A DNA stretch of 64,000 nt from Astrothelium macrocarpum. Taxonomy: Eukaryota; Ascomycota; Dothideomycetes; Trypetheliales; Trypetheliaceae. Position 1 is the stretch's first letter; each line of letters opens with the position of its first letter. Shown here one piece after another: positions 11,166 through 23,827 of this stretch. The stretch is from positions 62,001-126,000 of the forward strand of contig JAGEMR010000019.1 of assembly GCA_021030915.1 (NCBI GenBank). Direction: 5' to 3'. A program made the translations under genes and the position numbers. The notes below the pieces were generated by a model, which was given only the letters and a program-made list of their open reading frames with translations, searched no databases and had not been told where the DNA came from.

Positions 11166-12758
11166 AAAGAGGGCCCCATGCATTTTACAAGTGAGTCTCC
11201 CACCGCTCAGCTACCCAGCCCCACCAATCTGGCACCAGTTGTAAGCGGACGAGGGAGAACCGTTCTCTATTCACGCGGCGCTCAATCGTATTAAATGAAT
11301 AAAACTAATGCAGACCTAGCAAATCTTATCCGAGTATGACATTAAAGTGGAAATCATTATCGCCGGTGGAACCGACGCTGGTCAAGAAGCTACCCTCGGG
11401 AGCCCCTCAGTGGGGAGTAAAGGCAGGAAGACTGCCTTCAAAACACTCCCTACTGTTGAAGAGGAGTCTTGGGGGGAGGGGGGCACCCCTTAGGAGGGAG
11501 AAATCACGGTGGAGATGACGATGAAGGAACGGGAGGAGGCGGAGAAGAAATGATTGATACCTAGATAGCATGATCAACGAGATTTTCTGATCTTCCCTTG
11601 ATATCTACTTGTCGAGTCCCCCAGACAATTCTCGCTTTCATGAATGCCTCGAATGGTTGTCGAAGATTCCGTTGCTTACGATGCCGCTCATGTCGTGGGA
11701 GATCCTAAACCATAAACAATTTTTGATCCCCAATTGCGCATTATCAGAGAGCTGCTCCCTACCGAACAGTGGTCTGGAGCAGTGGTCGACTTCTGGACCC
11801 ACATGGGGTTTCTTTGTCAGAAATGGTCTCTTATTGCTGACACTCAGATTCACTACGGGTCGAAATGGTCTCTGAGCTCCGAATCGAAAAAGAGGCGGTA
11901 ATCAATTACAGCAGTCAGAACTGGTGGTGGCCTTTTCTCTCCCATCCACTGCCGGTTATCAGCCCTTGTGGCTTGTGTTATCCGTTTTTTGGCGAGAAGG
12001 GTCACTTCTCGGCTTACAACAGAATCCTTGTGCTTCTAGACAATCAAGTACTTGCGTCCTGATAATCTTACGCTTGCTAGCCCATGCCTGGTGTCTCCCA
12101 AATGAGCCGCATTGTTATTAGAAGTTGTTTGTTTTCTTCGGATGATCACTTGGAGGACCATATGAGTCACTCGTCACCGGTCGATCTGTTAAGTCCGAGA
12201 ACGACTCCATAATCTTCGACTACTTACGTCCGTAAGCGTTTTTCCCATCAACCGATACGGCGATGTGCAAAAACTACAGAAACCTGAACGTCCGTTGTGA
12301 TGCTGCCGGCGAACACATTGGGATCTTAATAATTTCGAATAATCTGAACCAAAATTAGTCTATCTATTAAGCGAATTATATTGCTAGTTTTTTGATGGGT
12401 TCTCCAAAGGGGTATCAGCTCATTTACCTCTTGCAATCTAAAACACTTCCTACAAGCCTTTACCGATGCAGCTGTTGCAGCGTAGATCAATGGGCCACCT
12501 CTATTCCTTCGCGGCTTGACTCATTATCCACACTTGTCCAAGCGTCGGAAAGGCTCAGCTTAAGGCAGTGACTCAGTCGCTCCATTATACAATGCTACAT
12601 TATAAGAACTTCGTGGTGGACTGTTGAATGTATAAACGTGCCATCTTCCAGTCAGAGACTATCGTCCAGAATCGCAAACCACTTCCTGGCCAGCATTGAC
12701 GTCAAATCGATACTAGAGCATCGCTGTTGCACCTCAGTTCACAGATCCAATCAACAGT
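11166..12758. other. Intergenic with a possible gene remnant
   Basis: Apart from the remnant described separately at 11653-11907, I see no coding signal. The segment 11390-11480 is G-rich. The last 100 bp before 12759 should hold the promoter of the NmrA-like gene. Confidence 0.45.
11653..11907 (+). pseudogene. Possible broken gene fragment, unidentified
   Basis: From ATG 11653 the frame reads a protein-like stretch interrupted by a TAA at 11710. It then continues in the same frame as DPQLRIIRELLPTEQWSGAV and VVDFWTHMGFLCQKWSLIAD before closing at about 11905. A further plausible stretch (NYSSQNWWWPF) lies in another frame at 11900-11960. The amino-acid composition looks coding, but no splice sites join the pieces. 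I do not recognise the family, and the evidence is only the protein-like reading. Confidence 0.3.
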
Positions 12759-13789
12759 ATGTCAACGGAGATCAAAAAGGTCATCGTGATCGGGGTAAGT
12801 CGGTATAATTGTCATCCAAAGTATTCACACCTAAATTTTAAGCAGGGCGGTGGTAACACAGGACCATACATCATTGATGCACTTCAGGACGCTGGTTTCG
12901 AGGTTGCTGTCCTCAGCCGAAAATCATCAACAACACAATTTCAAAGCACAATCACGGTCCATAAAACAGATTATGATAAAACGTCCTTGATCGAGATCTT
13001 TCGGCACTTCGACGCGATCGTCTCTGTTGTAGCTACGTTCAGCACCGATCAGCAAAAGACCATCATCGATGCAGCAGTCCAAGCAGGTGTGAAAAGATTT
13101 CTTCCTAGCGAGTACGGTATCGATACCTCCTTACCGCAACTTGCCAAAATTGTACCGTTAGCACGGGGAAAGCAAGAAATTGTTGCATATCTCAAGACAA
13201 AGGAGACGACGCAGCTCAGTTGGACTGCCCTGTGCGTGGGCGCGTATTTTGACTGGGTGAGTAAGTCCGAACCTTTAAGCTCTCGACTTACTTTATTTGT
13301 GGTGTCCAATTCTAATTCTTGTTCTTGAAGGTCCTCAAGGTCGGAGGCGGACTAATGGGATGGGATATTCCAGCTCGACGTGCCACCATTTATGACTCTG
13401 GCAACCAGCCTTACGAAGCCACAAACATGCGACAGATCGGCCGGGCAGTGGCCGGCATCTTAAAACATCCGGAGGAAACCCAAAATAAGTACATCTATGT
13501 CAATTCATTTACCCTCACGCAGAACCAGGTTTTGGGAGCATTAGAGAATGCCATTGGCACAAAGTTCCAGGTAACGACGAAGACGACGAAAGAGATACGA
13601 GATGAAGGACAAAGGAATATAGACAGTGGAAATGTAGGGCTAGGCTTTGCGCAGACTGTTACATCTGCAATATATGGCTATGGAGGGATGAATAACTTTA
13701 GTACGAGTCGCGACCTCGCAAATGAGGTTTTGGAACTGCCCAAAGAGAGCTTGGAAGAAACGATAGGGGAAGTGCTAGGAAACGTGTAA
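12759..13789 (+). CDS. NmrA-like / isoflavone-reductase-type NAD(P)-binding protein
   Basis: Exons are 12759-12794, 12846-13256 and 13331-13789 (301 residues). The 51-nt first intron is removed to create KVIVIGGGGNTGPYI, the glycine-rich dinucleotide motif of this atypical short-chain dehydrogenase family; reading through it stays open but breaks the motif. Other family features are VLSRKSS (NADP-phosphate region), VSVVATFSTDQQKTIIDAA and GVKRFLPSEYG. Members reduce phenylpropanoid-like compounds or act as redox sensors in fungi. The substrate here cannot be told. The second intron (13257-13330, GTGAGT..GAAG) is clear from the loss of similarity between GAYFDW and VLKVGGG. Confidence 0.9.
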
Positions 13790-14637
13790 ATCTGGGCTTG
13801 AGTCAGCTAGAAGAGAGATCGAAGTGTGGTAACGGGGCTTTTCCCATTAGAGCATAGTCTTAGATCTAGCTGAGTCAGATTAAATATGGGGCCAAATCTA
13901 CTAGGCTATAACCCCGAATCAACTACGGAGTACAAAAGAACTCGTTCTAGATTTCCCGACAGTCTAGATCAAAGCAAAGACTTGGACAACGCAATGTCGC
14001 CGACTCCGTACAAATTCTTACACAATAGCCTGTCTTTCGACAAGTCCATGTTGTCGCAAACTCCAAAATACGCACATTCAAGATCTTATGCAGCAGTAGC
14101 TTGTGAAACTAATTCTCCATGCCTTACTTTGGCTCAGCACGTTAGACCCTTTTCACCGGCCACGAGCAGCTCGGCAGCCAACACGTATTTCACATTGTCA
14201 GATTGAAATTCGATATTACGCCAATCAAGCATATAACTTCCCTAGTCAAGACTCGGAAGTCCAGTTCGCACACCGGCGTACGCTGTTGATCTAACCACAG
14301 ATGGTACATTATCGCGTCAAATTTGATCTGGAGACAAGCCATGAGCACAAAAGACCAACGAAAACTTTCAGAAGGCCCAAAACTATACAAACTTGCATTA
14401 GTCCACAGCATAGTCAGGCATCGAGAACTCTAACAGCAGATGTCAAATTAGATCTCAATATGACACCGGTCGGGCATGTGCGTTTCTAGTCTAATCCGCA
14501 CGGTGTCAGCAGTTGCGGGGAAATCGGACGGGAGAGACTCTTGTCGCGATCTTAAATGTATTCAAGATAATGCTATAGCCACAGGTATTTCTTCTCTCGC
14601 CTTGATGTTTGGACTCATTTGCATAGCATAGCATAGC
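13790..14637. other. Intergenic, no supported gene
   Basis: Only short random frames are present. A triple direct repeat GCATA(GCATA)n lies at about 14622-14638, right at the start codon of the esterase gene. Confidence 0.5.
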
Positions 14638-16531
14638 ATGTCTTTATGGAACACTCTCTTTGTATTTTCGTTGCTGGCCCGAGCGGTGGTACAATCGAAT
14701 GTTCCGCCTGTGGTACAGACGGCAAGAGGTAACATTCAAGGGAGCTTCTGCCCAGGGAATGCTGCAGCACGTCAATTCTTGTCTATTCCTTACGCACAGC
14801 CACCTGTCCGATTTTCTGCACCTCAGCCTTACAATGCAAGTTACAACGGCACTCTTTTCGCGTTGGATCCTGCTCCCAGCTGCCCGCAGTTTGGGTCCTT
14901 CTTTGTTGAATCTAACACGCAGTCGGAAGATTGGTAAGCTTTCACTCACCCTGCGTACATTATAACTACGTAAGACCTAACTTCGAAGTCTTTTCCTTGA
15001 CATTTGGACCCCTGCGAATGCCACGTCTTTGTCAAAACTCCCAGTAAAGATATGGATCTATGGTGGCGCGGATAGTGCTGGTGGCATCACCAATGCGACG
15101 TACAATGGCTGCGCGATAGGGACAGACGCGGTTGTTGTTTCCGTAAACTATCGCATTGGTCCTTTAGGCTGGCTTGCCTTGCCCAGCGCTGGTATTACAG
15201 GAAACTTTGGAATTCTGGATCAATTGCTCGCCCTTCAATGGATTCAGGACAATATTGAACCGTTCGGGGGAAATAAGGTCTTTTCAAAAATATCCTTCTT
15301 CAGAAGCTAACTTGATGCTGAGTTCGTTGCAGAACCAGGTTCTTCTTTTTGGCCAGTCTGCTGGCGCTATCAATGCCTATGCGCTAAGTACCTTACCACA
15401 AGCACCTTCCCTTATGAAGGCTGTGATCCTCGAGTCTGGCGGTGGCAAGACCTACAAGACGGTCCAGGAAGTACAACCTCTCATGTCAAGCATCGTAGAG
15501 TCGCTCGACTGCAACGTCACAGATGTAAGGATCTGAAAGGATACTCGATTGCCATGTCGAACTCTGATCACTTTTTCTAGGCGTCGTGTATACGAGGAAC
15601 ATCCTTAACAAAATGGAATGAATCTTTACCTAAAATTACAGTACCGCCCGCAGGTACCATCACTTTGAACGTGAGCCTTATATTCGGTCCTGTCGTCGAT
15701 TACAATATTATACCGGCCCAGCCGGCTAATGTTGGAGCCCGAGTCCCGGCTATTTTTGGATCGAATGGCAATGACGGATCTCTCTTTGTGTATACTTACT
15801 TCCCCAGTCCTAACATCTCCTCGAGCGATTATGACCGTTTTATTAATGAGAATTTCCTCTCAGCCGCTCCTCTTGTAAAGGCTCGATACCCAGTGGTAAA
15901 TCCTTTAAATACTTTCCAGACCATGAGCGACATTATTACCGATGCCGGATTTAGATGCACCGCGGCTCGAGGTGCACATCTCACGAGTTCAAAGGGAATT
16001 CCAGTATGGACTTATTCTTTCAATCACACGCCGTCCTGTGGTTGGTATCCTGGCGTCACCAACAACCCTGTCGAACTAAACACCCTTGGTGCAGCACACA
16101 CTGCTGAGATTCCTTTCGTATTTGGTATCACAGAAAATCTTCCGCCCCCAAACGGTGACTGCAACTTTAGCGTGGCGGAGAAGCAGCTAAGCACGCAGAT
16201 GTCAGCTGTCTGGACTTCAATGGCGGCGAACGGGAATCCCGGCAATGGAATAGACTGGCCGAATTTCACTATGAACCAGTCGCTGGGCGTCAACTTTCTG
16301 AACCAAATTGTGGCTGGTTACGTTGATTATTCCGTCTGCGATTTCTGGGACAATGTAAATAATATATTGGTAAGGGAGATCATGGGGAACGCTACAGCGA
16401 CCAATCCAAGCGAGCCCAACTCTCCAACTTCACCTGTGGTGGCCAATGGGGTTGGGCGCACTACTACAAGGAGTTGCTGGCTGGTAAAATCTTTCGCTGC
16501 TAGCTTTGTTCTTGTTCCGATACTCTTTTAG
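14638..16531 (+). CDS. Type-B carboxylesterase/lipase, secreted, probably GPI-anchored
   Basis: Exons are 14638-14933, 14989-15277, 15333-15524 and 15581-16531 (575 residues). Introns are 55-56 nt and phase-consistent. The N-terminus is a signal peptide (MSLWNTLFVFSLLARAVVQS). Family signatures in order are FLSIPYAQPP, SEDCLFLDIW (created by splicing), VVSVNYRIGPLGW and the nucleophile elbow FGQSAGA (Ser about 204). GSNGNDGSLF supplies the acid position (Asp about 324, where most relatives have Glu), and GAAHTAEIPFVFG supplies the His. The C-terminus ends in a Ser/Pro/Thr spacer and a hydrophobic tail (SFAASFVLVPILF), a GPI-anchor signal pattern. It should hydrolyse carboxylic esters at the cell surface; the substrate is unknown. 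Many NxT/S sites support secretion. Confidence 0.93.
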
Positions 16532-16807
16532 TTAAATCTGGGCAGAGACTTGGGTTGTAGCAAGGAAACAACGCTCTTTTGATTCGGATTTATCTAAGCA
16601 AATGTCATGGTTTCCATGCTATAGTAGCTTTTACTAAGCCAGCAATTTTCCACTACTTCGCTGCGGCTCAAAGTCGACTACTGAGCACAAATTTAGTAGA
16701 GTACGGAGATATTAGTAGTGTGTTGAGCGAGAGATACCACAAATTAAATAGGACTTGGAACTGTAAGTAACTTTGAAAGATATTTCTTAAGATTATTACG
16801 TGAGTCG
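16532..16807. other. Convergent 3' intergenic space
   Basis: This is the space between the ends of the esterase and SAT4 genes. It presumably holds the overlapping 3' untranslated regions. No gene was seen. Confidence 0.5.
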
Positions 16808-18093
16808 CTATACATTATCCTGTGCGCTTCTTGTCATGTCTGACACTTCGACTGGCTCACCATGCGCGTGCGCGGTAGCAAAATTACCTATCTCATCGAT
16901 ATTTTCGCCGTTCTCCTCGTCATCTAGCCCCTCAATTTTGCCCAAGATTGGCTGAGTATTTGCGGTTGATCTATTGATAGCTACAGTCTTCGAGACATCA
17001 ATCGAGCCGAGTGTAACCGGCCCCATGGAGCTTTGTTGAGTAAGGTCGTCTAGGTTGAGAAAACCACTCTGGAGAATCTTCAGGAATGGTCGGAGGTAAA
17101 GCGCACATGTGGCCATAATCTCTGCGCATTGAATGGTCTGAGTGCAGATAATGATTGGCCAAAGAGTGAAGATCGGATTATTGTCACCCCACAGTCGCCG
17201 CCAGTACACGAGCTTGCAAACTATGGCGGCAATGGGCCTACACTGAATCAGCAAACTAATCAATCTGAACGCTTTGATATTGTCCATACGCAAGTCGAAA
17301 GGAAAACGCAGACATCACCGCAACCTTTCGTTTGAATGAACTCTGCACCTTCCAGACGATCGGCAACGGTAATAGAATCAGGCCGGCGTTCGTGACAATG
17401 TTTGCAATCTCAAAATAATTCCAGAAAGACCGTTGATCGAGGCATTTGTTACTCGTATAGTTCCACGGTTGAGGTAGATGGCACATGAATGCGTTTGCAA
17501 ATATTGCTATAGTCGACTGTGTCAGCACCTCTTGTTTTGAGCGCGGATCTCCAATTGAGAAAGAACGTGTAATACCTGTGATGCCCCAAATGGCGATAAA
17601 CACTTCCAGGCCCGTCATGGTGTATTTATTACGAAGGCTTGGAGTCAAACTACGAAGCAAGCTTAGGACAGAGAGTTTTACAAAGCATAGACTAAATATG
17701 TATAGGAAATTCGACGCATATTCGGCCTAAAATGTCATCAGCAACGCTCGCCTAAACGCGGAGAATGAGAAATACCTTGAAGACTTTGGTAGTCTTTTCA
17801 TGATTCAAGAAAGTGTCTAACTTTCCAAGCCCGGCGTACGCTCCAACCAAAATGGCTGCTGTCTGGCCGACACTGAAAATCTATGCTGGAATGAGCGCTT
17901 TTGAAGACATTATGTTCTTGTAGCAAAGACGCACCAACGATACTATGACAAAATAATCGTCTAGGCCAATAGCATGAATTACATATCGTTTTGTAACGAA
18001 CCTAGCAATTACTGCAAAAACAGAAGCAGCAAGGCAAAAGTACGATACCACCTCAATCAAGGGAGAATAGTTCTCACTGGTAACATAAGGCAT
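16808..18093 (-). CDS. SAT4-type fungal rhodopsin-like integral membrane protein (1)
   Basis: Exons on the minus strand are 18093-17935, 17880-17776, 17726-17576, 17506-17290 and 17237-16808 (353 residues). All joins are phase-consistent. Features of the family (Fung_rhodopsin/SAT4 domain) are a first helix, IARFVTKRY, IGLDDYFVIVS, GLGKLDTFL, FLYIFSLCFVKLSVLSLLR, WGITAIFANAFMC with the Cys after it, NIVTNAGLILLPLPIVWKVQ, and FSFRLAPIAAIVCKLVYW. Seven membrane segments are expected. The C-terminal cytosolic tail is acidic. Members are poorly characterised; some resemble Pth11-like receptors but this one has no CFEM domain. A TTG/ATG ambiguity exists at the start, and ATG 18093 follows an in-frame stop. 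Confidence 0.85.
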
Positions 18094-20036
18094 GATTGCA
18101 AAACCTATTCGACCCAAAGGTTCATCAGAGACAGGAGCAGACTACATGTCGTTTCTTGTCTTTGGGGATGTAGCTGATTTGTCTCAGTTAGCCATGCAGT
18201 AAGAAGCCCATCTCGATAGATAGAAGGTCAGCTTTAGCTAGTCTCTCTGCGGGCCAGCTTCAAGCATGTAGACAGCGCGGAGAAAGAACATGACGTCGAT
18301 GAGCAGACACACCACGCGTACGGTCAATGCTGAAACGGCTGGGTATGTAAGAATGGCACCCGCAGGCGTCGGGCGTCGTTGGGCCCTCCTATACAATATC
18401 CTCCAGCATTCGCATCCTTCGATACGCCACTGACGGATACGAATGTTCGACTAGCCACGGCCCTGTCAAATCTCCATAAAGACGTTTGTGATCGACGGGG
18501 GCCAGAATTCCTTCATCTCGATTAGCTGACACAGTCCTCCCAAAACGTAATACAGTTTCGGGTATGCACTGCGTGCAGGTGCGTGGACGTCGGACGCAGG
18601 ACCGTCCTGTACGCGCCCTCGTGGACGACGTCCGCCTCCGCGATTTGCCTGTGGTCTCTGTTGACTGGTATGGAGTATCCTGGTGCTGGCATGGGATGAT
18701 GTTGGTGGCTGGAGGAGCTGGGAAGGTTCGGGACGTGCCACTAGGCCGGATTAACGCTCTCTTTGTGTAACCAGCCATTCAAACGTAGGCGTGTTATCTT
18801 AGAGGCTAGCTACACTTTTACTCGGTTTTTCTTTTGGCCTGTGTCTCAATGCAGACTTTCAGCCGTCTTCATGCATGTCATGGAGCTAGTCAGTTTGCAT
18901 TTTATCTGTCATCTTCAAAGTAAGCTGAAAATGCTTCGGGGTTTTCCTTTTTAATTTTCAGCCCCCATCCTAGCCAACTTTGTACCCGACACCAACGCTT
19001 TAAGTTCACAGCCTCTTTCAGTAAATCGAGCGAGGGCTAAACCGCGGCATACACCCAAGTGCTGCGATATCTCAGTTATGGCTTTTTACAAAAGTGATAT
19101 CATCAGACGGAGGTGGTTTGGGGCTTAGCATCCTGAGCGCTTTGCAGAGCAGACAAAATGTTGCGCGCAATGACGGCATACCAATCCCATTGACTTCTCT
19201 TCCATCAATCGACCATCTTCGACTTTGTCAAGTCAATCTTTCAGGTCATCAAAGTATTCATGTATTAGGTTTAAAGGCCGAAAGCATAGGATTTGAATTC
19301 TGATCCCTCCCGAACAGCCCCCATCCAATTGTCCATTTCCGACGCTATTCCATCACAGCGGGACGGAACCTTCGATCATCGAGGCTAGGCCCTGTGGGTC
19401 TACATCGATCGATCTTTGGGCATTCTAGTGAGTAAACTAGCAAGGCTCGTTCGGACCAATCCATACAAGCATGCTATTACAGATGCCCCCGGGGTGCTCT
19501 TCGAGAAACAGGTCAGGGGCTAGTGTGACGATATTACATGCTTACAGGTAGTCTGCGCAAAGCCAGTAGATCGCCAACAGACACCAACATGAGCGTTATT
19601 GTGCAACAAGCTCGTTGATATCTCCCGCATCTACTGCGGCTTGGAGAGTTTGCCGTTTTGTGAACTACTATCCCCAGAGGCGAATTGACAAGGCTTGAGG
19701 AAAGGGTTTGTTGTTTGTCCGCAACCACGCGTTCATCCGCTTGCACTATTGAAGGCACTGGTAGACCTTCATTTTCATTGCATCATGCTTCAAAAGAGTC
19801 TTTCCATTGCATGGTAACCACGCTCTATGTACCTTTCTTTTTGAGGTTCAATGATGCAGGTATCTCGTCTGGTCCTTTTGTAGCATCTCGCTCAGTATTG
19901 TTTACGCATTGTGTTCCTGCCCGCGCAATAAGCTGTATTACGTATGCTTCCTGAGGTCATCGAGATCTCTGAGAGCCTCTGTTCTTCCATTTCTCTTGCA
20001 AAGAATCTCGCGAGAAGCCTATAGGCATTGGTCAAG
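18094..20036. other. Intergenic, possible membrane-gene remnant at 18240-18400
   Basis: On the minus strand at about 18243-18400 a short frame reads LTVRVVCLLIDVMFFLRAVY followed by MLEAGPQRD and a stop, which looks like a transmembrane exon. The adjoining minus frame 18466-18741 is Arg/Pro-rich. I could not link them into a gene. The rest (18800-20030) holds only short frames; the promoter of the permease lies at the right end. Confidence 0.35.
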
Positions 20037-22117
20037 ATGGGCAGCCAAAGACGAGGATTTTCGGACATTGAAACTCTGGGTTCATCAATATCCCAACAAG
20101 ATAGCGAGCTTCTTAGGCGACTTGGTAAGAAGCCGGTCCTCAAGAGAAACTTTGGCTTCATGTCAATCCTTGGTTTCGCGACGACTATAACCATTGCTTG
20201 GGAATCCTCCTTGATCACAATCCGATATGGCCTCACCAACGGAGGGCCTGGTGGGATCATCTACCAATTCATCTACGGCTGGATCGGTATCACGCTCAGT
20301 TTTGTTGTAATTGGTGAACTTGCATCAATGGCGCCTGTCTCTGGCGGACAATATCATTGGTGTGATTACACTTGCTCCGAACGAGCTTTTCTGTCAAATT
20401 GGCTAATCAATAAGATAGGGTCTCGATGCTCGCGCCGTCCAAGGTGCACACCTTCGTGAGCTATATCACTGGCTGGCTTACAGTTTGTGGCTGGCAAGGC
20501 AATACGGCTGTTACTGCCTATAGCTCATCCAGGCAGATCTTGGGCATGGTAACCCTATCGATGCCGAACTATCAATATCAGCCATGGCATCAAGTTTTGA
20601 CGGCGGCCGCAGTCCTACTATTCTCTGTCATGATTAATACACGGGGGGGCTTTGTTCTTCCACGATTTGAGGCCTCCATGCTTTGCTTGCACATTCTGGG
20701 CTTTTTCGCCGTCATCATACCTCTCGCAGTCCTCTCGCCTAAAACGACTGCTCAAGATGTTTTTGAAAAGTTCTTGAATAATGGCTCGGAGCCAACATAC
20801 GGTATTTCATGGATGATTGGCACTCTTGGGACACTCTTGGTCTTTGTAAGTACTCTATTCTGATGCTCACATTCTGGGCCCAGCTAATAAGACTTCAAGT
20901 CTGGTGCCGATGGATCCATTCACATGGCTGAAGAGATTGAGAATGCATCAATTGTAGTACCTAAAGCCATCGTGATTACATACGCATCAAATGGTGTCTT
21001 TGCACTCTTGATGCTGATTGCCCTTTTATTTGCAACGCAGAATCCACAGACTGCTTTGGGCTCAAATACGAATTATCCATAGTGAGTCTTGCATTACCAA
21101 TCAAACGTCTATCATCGATACTCATATTATATGTTAGTATGGAGATCTTCCTCAAAGGCACTGGTTCGGCTGCAGGAGCAACAGTGAGCGTCTTCTTTTG
21201 ATGTGCACTTCTTCCGGCTTACTGATAATTGCCAGATTATGGCTGCTATTGTGACGGCTCTGGACATTACTGCGCTCGTCTCATGCATGGCAGCCGCTAG
21301 CCGGCAACTCTGGAGTTTTGCACGCGACCACGGAGTACCAGGGTGGCGCAAGATACAAATTGGTGAGCCCAGCGACCCAACTTTTATCAACTCTAATTTT
21401 AACTCATGATATGAATAGTGGAGAAGAAGACTTCAACCCCAATAATTTCGTGAGTATTGCCCTTGTTCTATTTGACCTATTGTTGATGTACGAAAGGGTC
21501 CTCGTCACCGCCATCGTCTGCGCGTTGTTTCAGCTCATCAACTTGGGCTCTACCACCGCCTTTCAAGATCTCACTTCCATCACAGTAGCAGGCCTTTACT
21601 CGTCCTATCTAATCGCCGTTTCACTACTCCTCTGGCGGCGATGTCGGGGAAGCGTTGTCTTTTATGAAAAGGACCGCCAAGATTCTAAAGAGAGCACTAG
21701 CTCCCCGGATTCTCGTCAGCACTTGAGGACTGGGCACCGCACTTTAACCAATGGTTCCGGTTTACCCCTTACTTGGGGTCCAGTAAGTCCTGCGGCTTGA
21801 TAGTTTGTAAACAACACGCTAATTGCACGCAATAGTGGCACGTCCACGGTACTACTGGAAAAGCTCTGAATCTCTTCGTGTGTTGCTTCCTCTTTACAGC
21901 TTGGTTCTTCAGCTTTTGGCCTACGGAAATGCCTGTTACTGCCATGAATATGAATTATAACTGTGTGGTCTGGGGAGGCGGTGAGTGCAGTAATCAATTT
22001 TAATTATGAATAGGGGTGAATGCTAACGTCTTCAAAGTTGTCATCATAAGTTTAGCTTACTACCTTTGGAGAGGCCGGCATGAATATGTCGGACCAATCA
22101 TCGAAGATCAAGGCTGA
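20037..22117 (+). CDS. APC-superfamily amino acid/GABA/choline permease
   Basis: Nine exons: 20037-20359, 20419-20845, 20900-21081, 21138-21183, 21236-21362, 21419-21449, 21497-21782, 21836-21980 and 22038-22117. Together they encode 548 residues, the usual length of fungal Uga4/Hnm1-type permeases. Motifs are KRNFGFMSILGFATTITIAW in helix 1, GELASMAPVSGGQYHW, YITGWLTVCGWQGN, SGADGSIHMAEEIENASIVV with P after it (the APC signature in helix 6), VPKAIVITY, SRQLWSFARDHGVPGW, WGPWHV and FFSFWP. About 12 membrane spans are expected. It imports a small amine or amino acid across the plasma membrane or vacuole by proton symport; the substrate cannot be assigned. Every splice restores phase, and several introns carry stops, so the model is well constrained. 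The loop after the tenth span is longer than usual. Confidence 0.92.
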
Positions 22118-22626
22118 TTTGCGCAGACGTGAATGGCTGTGCTTAATTTGATTGTACTTAATAAATTACGACGGTTATGTCTCATCTAAAGTAATAACAT
22201 TATCAATCCTGAAAGCTTTTCGTTTTTGCTTCATGAAACAATCGTGCATGTGAAGACAGATTTAAAAAGTCACAGTGGTTATGAGCTTTTGACTTGGAGC
22301 AGAGACACATATCTCCTCACTGGCAACACTTTCTACACACCCAGATGCAGCGTGTCGGAATCTACCTATGGATTCTTCTGAAAAGTGGTATCTAATTAGT
22401 GTACAAAATCTATCCAGAGCCGAGATAAAAGTCTATCACCAAATGGGCAACCATGGTCCCATCCAAACGTCCTAGATGCCATGCGCCGCCCATGCATATG
22501 CAAAGACATGAGTATACGCCCAGCAACGTTGAACTAACCTTTCCCCCTTTTCAAGCTGCTGTAAGTAGAGTGGAAAAACCGAAACAACCCACCCACGCAC
22601 ACTCCATGCTGCACACAAAGTTACCC
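22118..22626. other. Convergent 3' intergenic region
   Basis: No gene is seen. It separates the ends of the permease and the mitochondrial carrier. Confidence 0.5.
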
Positions 22627-23827
22627 CTACACCTCCTCTTCCATGCCCAAAGAGCGCCCGTCAAACCACCGCAAAAACGCCTGATACAGCACTAACATAG
22701 TCCCACTCTGCACACTCGTCCACACCGCCCTCGGACCCACCCCTCGAAACCACCCAGCCAACCCCTCCGTCCTATAAATCACCTTCAACGCCTCGACCGT
22801 CGACGCCGTCTCCAACGTCGTCACCGTCTCCAACGTCGTCACCACCTTCCCGTGCGCCTTCCTCGCGTCCGGCACCGCGGGATCGATCTGCGTCTGCAAG
22901 CGCGTCTTGACCACATCCAACGGCGTCGTCAGCACGCCCGCGAGCCCGCCCGCGCTCGCGCCCGTGACGATCTCCGCCGGCAAGCCGATCTCGCGGCCGC
23001 GGCCCACCATGCGCCGCGCCAGCTGCTGCTCCTGCTCGTAAAACGCAAACTGCAGCGCCGAGTACGGCAGGTCGCGCCACAGCGTGGCGCGGAAGCCGTG
23101 GAACAGCGCGCCCGCGCCCTCGGTGCGCAGGATGACGCGCAGCGCGTGCGGCGTCGAGTGGTAGTTGTAGCCGGACGCGAAGAACGGGTTGTTCGGCCGG
23201 CCTTGGAGCTGCAGCCGGGTTTTGAGCACTTCGGAGGGGACGTAGACGGGGGATGCTGCGAGGTCGGCGAGGAAGCCCGCGCTGAGGTAGGCGAGCGCGG
23301 GTGGGCAGGCGGTGCTGTCGAGGAGGAGGCGTTTGGAGAGCTCGTACGTGCCGAAGAAGATGACGGTGCCGGAGAAGGAGCCGAGGAAGGCCGGGAGGGC
23401 GCCGCCGTAGAGGCCGCGGAGGAGGCCTTCTTGGCGGAAGATGGTGCGGTAGGTGTGCGACATGCTGGTGTATTTGGGGGGGTAGTGCGGGTCGCCTTGT
23501 TGGCGGGTTTTGACGGTGTCGAGGGAGTGCATGAGCATGTCCCCCGTGGTGCCGCCGAGACCGCCTGCGAGCATGGCCTGGGAGAATATCAGTCTTGTTG
23601 AATTCTTGTGCATGATGGGTCGTTTTGCCTACGTGAAGATACGGCGGTCTTGCGGCTTCTATATCCGTCTTCTCCGCATCCATGATTGTTGCTTTCTTCG
23701 GCCAGATGGGTTCGGTGATTGTGTGAGGCTCCCCATCGCTTGTGTTTGTGACGGTGATATTTGGCGAAGGTGATGATGAAAGAATGGAATTTGTAATGTC
23801 AGCTATGCCCCTCGAGTCTTCGGGCAT
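22627..23827 (-). CDS. mme1: Mitochondrial carrier of the Mme1/YMR166C type
   Basis: Exons are 23827-23633 and 23577-22627 (381 residues). The 55-nt intron has GTAGGC, a GACTGAT branch and CAG. Three carrier repeats are visible, with signatures HSLDTVKTRQQG (first, Pro replaced), PSEVLKTRLQLQGRPNNPFF (second) and TPLDVVKTRLQTQ (third). The phrases MLAGGLGGTTGDMLMHSLD, LPYSALQFAFYEQ and ASAGGLAGVLTTPLDVVKTR closely follow yeast YMR166C (Mme1), described as an inner-membrane magnesium exporter. The first exon is a poorly conserved, probably disordered leader, and a later ATG (MDAEKTD) could be the start. Exon 2 is strongly GC-rich with C/G-ending codons, unlike its flanks; this is a local composition effect rather than evidence of transfer, because the protein is a conserved fungal orthologue. 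Confidence 0.92.

Noticed and set aside
22852..23601. 249-codon plus-strand frame opposite the carrier
   Set aside because: It is a GC-driven antisense frame; the minus strand carries three clear carrier signatures.
22772..23827. 351-codon minus-strand frame over the mitochondrial carrier
   Set aside because: Only its first 65 codons are real (exon 1). The rest reads through the intron into the wrong frame of exon 2 and is Arg/Ala/Pro-rich, a product of high GC.
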